From assembly GCA_025997955.1 (NCBI GenBank), contig BNVH01000074.1:1-17075 (forward strand): a DNA stretch of 17,075 nucleotides, given 5' to 3'. The DNA is from Synergistales bacterium (lineage in GTDB: Bacteria; Synergistota; Synergistia; Synergistales; Aminobacteriaceae). Made by a program: the position numbers and the translations under genes. The notes beneath the pieces are model-generated. The model searched no databases and was not told the origin of the DNA. It was given only the letters and a program-made list of their open reading frames with translations. Shown in pieces: positions 13,620-17,075 of this stretch; the stretch's first letter is position 1; each line of letters begins with the position of its first letter.

Positions 13620-14908
13620 GGGGAGACGCCATAAGGCCAAGCGTATTGAGCGTCAGGATTATCCCCAAAGCGGACGCCGCCCTGCTTGAATCTCTTGAGA
13701 TGAGCCCTGAACTTTGCAGCCTCGGGCTTATAACGACCGACTGCGACGACGTCTCATACGCCGCGCTCGACGAGGCCACCAAAAAAGCCAAAGTACAAGT
13801 CGCCTACGCGAAGAGCATGTACGCCGGCTCGGCTAACGCCAACACCGCTTTGGCCGGCGAATTTTTGGGCGTCATAGCCGGCTCTGACCCCGAAGAGGTG
13901 CGCAGCGGCTTGGACGCGGCCATGGATTTTGTGGAGAACGGGGGCGCTTTTTACAGCGCCAACGACGATGATTCGATAGTATATTTCGCTCATTGCGTTT
14001 CGCGAACCGGTTCTTATTTGTCAAAACAAGCTAAAATACCGGAGGGCGGAGCCTTGGCTTATCTGATAGCCCCCCCGCTTGAGGCGATTTTTGGGTTAGA
14101 CGCGGCCCTCAAGGCGGCAAGGGTGGAAATGAGGCTTTTCTACGGCCCTCCGACTGAGACCAATTTCGCGGGCGGCTTGCTCAGCGGTGACCAAGCGGCA
14201 TGTCTGGCCGCCTGCGAGGCCTTCGCCCGGACTGTTTGCGACATAGCCGACGCTCCCATCGTGACCCCTTTGGCCCTTGAGTTTCTGAGGGACAAAAGCG
14301 TCGAGTTGGTGTTCCGTTCAGGCAAAGAGAGTATGCCCTATACTCCTATACCGGACAGGGGAGAGGAGACTTATATAGACGCGCAAAGCGGCGAGGGGTT
14401 CAGCAAAAAGCCGCCCCGCATGACTCACCTGTTCGCCAACCAATTGGTTCCTAAGACTCACGCCAGAATCGCGCTCAGGGGTAAGTTGGACACTTTGCAG
14501 GGCGAAATTATAGCGGCCCAAACGGAGGCGGCCGCGGACGGGAAACCGTCCTTGGTTAAGGATCTTGGTGAGACACTATCGCTCGCGCGGGAGCTATTGG
14601 GCGCGGAGGTCATGGGGCGCGGCGTGCCGCCCATAACGCTGTTCGGTTACAGCTCGGACGAGCTTCAAAAGGTCTCGCATCACGTAGAGGAAAACTTCGG
14701 ATTTCCTCACCCTGTGCCCGACCATAACATGGGGCGTATGGCGGCTCTCCTGAATCTCCTGAGAACCAAGACAAGAGAGGTGGAAATAGCGGCCGAACAC
14801 GCTTTCCCGGAGAACACCGGAGACGATATCTTGCTCGCGCTGAACCGCATGAGCAGCGCGTTCTATATTTTGCTTTGCCGTCTGTTATTCGGACAATACG
14901 AGAGATGA
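13616..14908 (+). CDS. EutL microcompartment protein fused to EutT-type cobalamin adenosyltransferase
   Basis: Single 430-residue protein joining two ethanolamine-utilisation functions. Start ATG 13616 overlaps the eutC stop by 4 nt and has AAAGGAG 8 nt upstream; the frame is open further upstream, but that is chance inside eutC. Residues 1-214 are a complete EutL, a trimeric two-BMC-domain shell protein: AIRPSVLSVRII, GLITTDCDDVSYAALDEATK, MYAGSANANTALAGEFLGVI, CVSRTGSYLS, APPLEAIFGLDAALKAA and the ending GDQAACLAACEAFA. Residues about 216-430 match EutT, which makes adenosylcobalamin from ATP and cobalamin: TPLALEFLRDKSVELVF, THLFANQLVPKTHARIALRG, then ALLNLLRTKTREVEIAAEHA and DILLALNRMSSAFYILL. 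The first 25-30 residues usual in enteric EutT are absent and there is no linker. The HX11CCX2C metal motif is also absent, as in the metal-independent EutT class described from Listeria. Confidence 0.92.
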   Translation: MRGDAIRPSVLSVRIIPKADAALLESLEMSPELCSLGLITTDCDDVSYAALDEATKKAKVQVAYAKSMYAGSANANTALAGEFLGVIAGSDPEEVRSGLDAAMDFVENGGAFYSANDDDSIVYFAHCVSRTGSYLSKQAKIPEGGALAYLIAPPLEAIFGLDAALKAARVEMRLFYGPPTETNFAGGLLSGDQAACLAACEAFARTVCDIADAPIVTPLALEFLRDKSVELVFRSGKESMPYTPIPDRGEETYIDAQSGEGFSKKPPRMTHLFANQLVPKTHARIALRGKLDTLQGEIIAAQTEAAADGKPSLVKDLGETLSLARELLGAEVMGRGVPPITLFGYSSDELQKVSHHVEENFGFPHPVPDHNMGRMAALLNLLRTKTREVEIAAEHAFPENTGDDILLALNRMSSAFYILLCRLLFGQYER

Positions 14909-14988
14909 TGACGTGGACTTGCTCGAAGTTCGCCTCGGCACTGGTATCGGAGGGCGTAAAATTTGAAATCAATGCCGATGTAAGATAG
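14905..14988 (+). pseudogene. 27-codon stub overlapping the end of the EutL-EutT gene
   Basis: An ATG at 14905 overlaps the upstream stop by 4 nt, the same coupling used between eutC and eutL-eutT, and opens a frame containing SKFASALVSEGVKFEINAD before TAG at 14986-14988. GC-rich composition like the operon holds until about 14975, then AT-rich sequence begins. I read it as the beginning of a further operon gene cut by a rearrangement; I do not recognise the family. It may also be a chance ORF. Confidence 0.3.
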
Positions 14989-14991
14989 AAT
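14963..14991 (+). promoter_or_regulatory. Sigma-70-type promoter for the antitoxin-like gene
   Basis: TTGAAA (14963-14968) and TAGAAT (14986-14991), each 5/6 to consensus, are separated by exactly 17 bp. Transcription would start near 14998 with a 73-nt leader to the ATG at 15071. It lies at the border between the GC-rich operon and the AT-rich region. Confidence 0.55.
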
Positions 14992-15070
14992 AATAATGTC
15001 GACGCTTTCCTATTTAATGAGAGGGGTAAGAAGACATTATAGTTTATTCACCGAGCCTGGAGGAGTGAGA

Positions 15071-15325
15071 ATGGAAGCATATCAGGGCTATACATCAAAT
15101 GGCATGGTAATTCCGGTTGGAAACCCTTCTATGCCAAATGGTCTGCGGGTAATCATAACCGTATTGGATCAGTTGTCCGCAGACGACCGTGCCGACCGTG
15201 CCGGAGAGCAAAAAAAAGCGCTTGAAAGATTCAAAAAAGGGTTAGACGCCTGTTCGCCGTTACCATCCGAATTTGACAAAATTATAAGCGCTCGGGTAAA
15301 CATAGCGAGAGAACTTGAATTATGA
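15071..15325 (+). CDS. Small antitoxin-like protein (partner of a truncated PIN toxin)
   Basis: 84-residue protein. ATG 15071 has GGAGGA 6 nt upstream; the ATG at 14996 in the same frame has no SD and overlaps the predicted transcription start. The N-terminus MEAYQGYTSNGMVIPVGNP followed by RVIITVLDQ matches the pattern of short proteins of the type M-x-AYEGY-x-NGRF...VIVTVLDE that precede PIN-domain toxin genes. The C-terminal half is charged and helical (AGEQKKALERFKKGL), as in antitoxins that wrap round the toxin. A 9-bp tandem duplication at 15185-15202 gives DRADRA. The stop overlaps the ATG of a PIN-type ORF that ends after 17 codons, so this appears to be an antitoxin without an intact toxin. 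Family assignment is by pattern only. Confidence 0.6.
   Translation: MEAYQGYTSNGMVIPVGNPSMPNGLRVIITVLDQLSADDRADRAGEQKKALERFKKGLDACSPLPSEFDKIISARVNIARELEL
15185..15202 (+). repeat. 9-bp perfect tandem duplication inside the antitoxin-like gene
   Basis: GACCGTGCC occurs twice in a row, in frame, encoding Asp-Arg-Ala twice. It looks like a slippage duplication that left the frame intact. Confidence 0.6.
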
Positions 15326-15375
15326 CTACGTTCGTTTTGGATACAAACATGGAGGCGTTGGGGCTTATTCGTTAA
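15322..15375 (+). pseudogene. PIN-domain toxin, truncated to 17 codons
   Basis: ATGA overlap with the antitoxin-like gene opens MTTFVLDTNMEALGLIR and then TAA. The first strand and metal-binding Asp of PIN domains (FVLDTN) are present; everything after is missing. The TAA shares bases with the stop codon (TTA on this strand, 15372-15374) of the opposite-strand module, so the break falls exactly where the two modules meet. A deletion or insertion junction is the simplest reading. Confidence 0.5.
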
Positions 15376-15566
15376 TCCTCACCCGGACGAATTGTTTTAG
15401 GCATAGGGTAGCCTTTATAAAAATGTTCGACACCTTCTTTATAAAAGGCGCTGCGTTCTTCGCGTGTCGCGTCTTTCAATACTTCATAGTGCCAATCTCT
15501 GATTTTGCGAATATTCTCTAATGTAAGCTGTCCGATTATTTCGGGTTTTGGAATATCATAAATCAT
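15372..15566 (-). CDS. Small protein, probable antitoxin of the adjacent PIN toxin
   Basis: 64-residue protein read leftward. ATG at 15564-15566 has GAGGAGG (15576-15582 on the plus strand) 9 nt upstream, and overlaps the end of the PIN gene by 11 nt, so the two are coupled. It begins MIYDIPKPEIIGQLTLENIR and continues with a helical, charged segment (KDATREERSAFYKEGVEHFY). I do not recognise a named family. Small size, overlap and context make it the likely antitoxin in a toxin-first module, though an unrelated accessory role is possible. Confidence 0.65.
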   Translation of the reverse strand: MIYDIPKPEIIGQLTLENIRKIRDWHYEVLKDATREERSAFYKEGVEHFYKGYPMPKTIRPGED

Positions 15567-16044
15567 CTTCGTTATCCTCCTCTATCAAAGATTTTGGCGG
15601 GTATATGTCGATAATTTTATATCCTTCGTTGAAACAAATCGTGCGAACCCCCTTAGATGTTTTTGGGTTCACTATATGCCTGAAGTTGAGGGATACAACA
15701 ATATCGCATTTTGCCGTAACAGCCGCCGCGATATGTTGACAGTCGTCAAGGCTTCGTTTTTTCAAAACCCCTGCGGCTATCAATTTTTCGGCAAAGTCTA
15801 TAACTTCTTCCGTTTCGTCAATTTTAGTATAGCTTATACTATCCAAATGACCTCGAAGAACAGCTCGCAACTGCTCAGGGCAATCGTCTATTTCTCTGGT
15901 TGTGACGTAGGAAATATAAACATCATATTCGCCCCCTCTGATTTTCTCGAACAGTTTATGACAATCCGCTTGCTCATTCGGTTTTCCCATCTGTTCAAGA
16001 TGGCTTATAATGCTTGTATCAAGATAAAGTTTAAGTTTGTTCAC
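15556..16044 (-). CDS. PIN-domain (VapC-like) ribonuclease toxin
   Basis: 162-residue PIN-domain protein, a Mg-dependent RNase fold usual for VapC-type toxins. GTG start at 16042-16044 has GGAGG (16054-16058 on the plus strand) 9 nt upstream. The acidic active-site set is complete: Asp9 (LYLDTS), Glu51 (VTTREID), Asp100/Asp101 (SLDDCQHIAAA) and Asp114 (KCDIVVSLN), followed by NFRHIVN, a segment common in this subgroup. The C-terminus adds a polar tail ending in acidic residues. AT-rich composition unlike the operon to the left suggests separate acquisition. It is coupled to the small gene that follows. RNA target unknown. Confidence 0.85.
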   Translation of the reverse strand: MNKLKLYLDTSIISHLEQMGKPNEQADCHKLFEKIRGGEYDVYISYVTTREIDDCPEQLRAVLRGHLDSISYTKIDETEEVIDFAEKLIAAGVLKKRSLDDCQHIAAAVTAKCDIVVSLNFRHIVNPKTSKGVRTICFNEGYKIIDIYPPKSLIEEDNEDDL

Positions 16045-16086
16045 GTTTGAATTCCTCCACGTCCAGCCGTCCGTGTTGTAAAAGTC

Positions 16087-16099
16087 AGTGTTCTACACT
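16087..16099. repeat. Short inverted repeat upstream of the PIN toxin gene
   Basis: AGTGTTCTACACT has 5-bp arms around TCT, about 43 nt upstream of the toxin start. It could be an operator for autoregulation, but it is short enough to be chance. Confidence 0.2.
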
Positions 16100-16116
16100 A
16101 CAGCCACGAAAACTCT

Positions 16117-16568
16117 CTACTTAATCTCTTCTGTCCTTTGTTTTATTTCACGCTTACGCAAAACGGAAAGTAGCCCTAATCCGGTATATTCCCTATTCAA
16201 CTTTACAACTCGGCGTTAAGTTCGCTCTTTTTGTGCTCTGCGCCGTGTTTTATTGCTTCTAATCTTGCGGGGTCGGTCTATATCATAACATTGCGCCAAT
16301 TGCTTACGTTGCGCTGACCATAATCATTATTGTCAACAGCAACGACAGTTCCGTTCGATTTTAGGCCTACGGTATGATAGTCACCTGCTGAAATCGTTTC
16401 CACATAACGTTCGATTTTCTCGCGATATTTCTCCAATTCTCTCCGCGCCTTTTGTTCATAATCGTTATATGTCATAGCTTGCTGTACGTCAGCAAATCGC
16501 AACGCCTTTTGAAAATTTTTATTATCAGCGATGGATTTAATTTGTTCGCTAACATAGTCATCCCTCAT
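16117..16568 (-). pseudogene. Degraded RCC1-repeat protein gene
   Basis: Remains of a protein with a helical N-terminal part (about residues 1-58 of the visible frame, RRELEKYREKIERYVE) and a single RCC1-type repeat unit, AGDYHTVGLKSNGTVVAV then NNDYGQRNVSNW. Such proteins normally have many tandem units. The frame meets TAG at 16278-16280. Translation continued in the same frame looks coding (DPARLEAIKHGAEHKKSEL) to TAA at 16203-16205, and a shifted frame then gives REYTGLGLLSVLRKREIK up to TAG at 16117. This last part resembles the L..E...LGLF..KRKKEI segment of helical linkers found in multidomain proteins of this type. So at least one nonsense mutation, one frameshift and loss of most repeats are visible. 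The frame is also open for about 13 codons upstream of the ATG at 16568. Confidence 0.6.
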
Positions 16569-16744
16569 CTGACCCCGGAACTGTTTGAGGCTCTGCTGTA
16601 GTCTGGGTTATTGATTATCGAAAACAGATATTTGATTATATAAAAAACTTAAATCGTCGTTAAAGGATAGGAATGAAGAGTGAAAAAATGAAGAATAGAC
16701 ACTTGTTGGATACGTGTCCAATCTCGTTTAATTATAGTAATATC
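16569..16744. other. AT-rich gap without recognisable gene
   Basis: No ORF with an SD and no family resemblance on either strand. The only structure I see is TTGGATACGTGTCCAA (16706-16721), an inverted repeat with 8-bp arms and one T/G mismatch, which may be a regulator site or chance. Confidence 0.5.
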
Positions 16745-16954
16745 TCAATTTTTTTCCTTTTTGAATCTGAGTGCTCGTTGCTTAGGGTAGATTCCTAATA
16801 GTGGTTCGCCACATTGTTTGTACCCTTGACTCTCAAAAAACTTGGCGAAGAAAAACTCTTGATCGTATTCTCCGCAATTTACACGAATCTTAGATGCTCT
16901 CTCAAACATCCTGGCCTCCGCATAATTGTACAGTCTAATCATATTAGAGTCCAC
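16745..16954 (-). pseudogene. Fragment resembling the C-terminal part of an acetyltransferase-like protein
   Basis: 69 residues from a GTG with no visible SD; the frame is open only 7 more codons upstream before TGA. The end, FFFAKFFESQGYKQCGEPLL followed by GIYPKQRALRFKK, has the look of the last strands of GNAT-type acetyltransferases (..FFE..GYK..GEP....), but the acetyl-CoA-binding motif that should precede it is missing. I therefore read it as a 5'-truncated remnant. The family is tentative; it could be a small hypothetical gene. Confidence 0.3.
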
Positions 16955-16978
16955 GGCCGTTTCATAAAATTTTCAGTC

Positions 16979-17007
16979 TTAACAAAAACACATAAAACCT
17001 TGATAAT
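16979..17007 (+). promoter_or_regulatory. Sigma-70-type promoter for the gene at the right edge
   Basis: TTAACA (16979-16984) and GATAAT (17002-17007), each 5/6 to consensus, are 17 bp apart, giving a start near 17014 and a leader of about 31 nt to the TTG at 17045. Confidence 0.45.
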
Positions 17008-17044
17008 ATACAGAAAGCAAAAAAATATTATTGAGGTGAAAAAG

Positions 17045-17075
17045 TTGAATATAAAAGAAAAATTTGCAAATATTG
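17045..17075 (+). CDS. Start of an unidentified gene (3' end outside window)
   Basis: TTG 17045 has GAGGTG (17033-17038) 6 nt upstream and a plausible promoter at 16979. Only MNIKEKFANI is visible, too short to identify. Confidence 0.45.
   Translation, partial: MNIKEKFANI

Noticed and set aside
15400..15521. Extension of the truncated PIN toxin in another plus-strand frame (ORF 15315-15521)
   Set aside because: The downstream part is the reverse strand of the small antitoxin gene and carries no PIN motifs; it is not a frameshifted toxin remainder.
15548..16050. Plus-strand ORFs over the minus-strand PIN module (15548-15739 and 15676-16050)
   Set aside because: They are antisense to a gene with a complete PIN active site and a good SD; their translations show no family pattern.
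16203..16280. The TAG inside the RCC1-type gene as a pyrrolysine codon or programmed readthrough
   Set aside because: A frameshift follows downstream, most repeats are lost and no pylT or pylS is visible; decay is the simpler explanation.

Overview
The window looks like a chromosomal segment of an anaerobic, amino-acid-fermenting bacterium. Gene content (pyruvate-type 2-oxoacid:ferredoxin oxidoreductase, a 4-hydroxybutyryl-CoA-dehydratase-like protein, NhaC- and AbgT-family transporters, ethanolamine ammonia-lyase) and frequent GTG/TTG starts would suit Synergistota or a GC-rich Clostridia-like lineage. This placement is inference; no rRNA or other phylogenetic marker is present.

Region 1 (1-2480): a LytTR response regulator, cut by the left edge, and its membrane sensor kinase, joined by an ATGA overlap. 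Region 2 (2499-8471): a near-consensus promoter followed by an NhaC-type transporter, four 2-oxoacid:ferredoxin oxidoreductase genes (gamma, delta, alpha, beta) and a HpaB/4-hydroxybutyryl-CoA-dehydratase-family protein that keeps three cluster cysteines but lacks the usual cluster histidine and two catalytic residues. The kinase/regulator pair is a plausible controller of this unit. Region 3 (8501-14908): two tandem 13-bp palindromes, then an M20 amidohydrolase, an AbgT-family transporter, EutB, EutC and a single 430-residue protein in which the microcompartment protein EutL is fused without a linker to a EutT-type cobalamin adenosyltransferase. Spacing is very tight from the transporter onward (15, 3 and -4 nt). 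The unit reads as import and hydrolysis of an amide, then B12-dependent ammonia release from ethanolamine, with cofactor supply encoded alongside. EutA, EutE and the other shell proteins are not in the window.

Region 4 (about 14,980-17,075): an abrupt change to AT-rich sequence holding small accessory genes and gene remains: an antitoxin-like gene whose PIN toxin is cut to 17 codons, a complete convergent PIN-toxin module, an RCC1-repeat pseudogene, a fragment resembling an acetyltransferase C-terminus, and the start of a gene leaving the right edge. A 27-codon stub overlapping the end of eutL-eutT suggests that the eut operon once continued and was cut here.

The best candidates for something undescribed are the EutL-EutT fusion, the amidohydrolase/AbgT/EutBC combination, and the altered active site of the dehydratase-like protein. 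No tRNA, rRNA, CRISPR array or intact mobile element was recognised.
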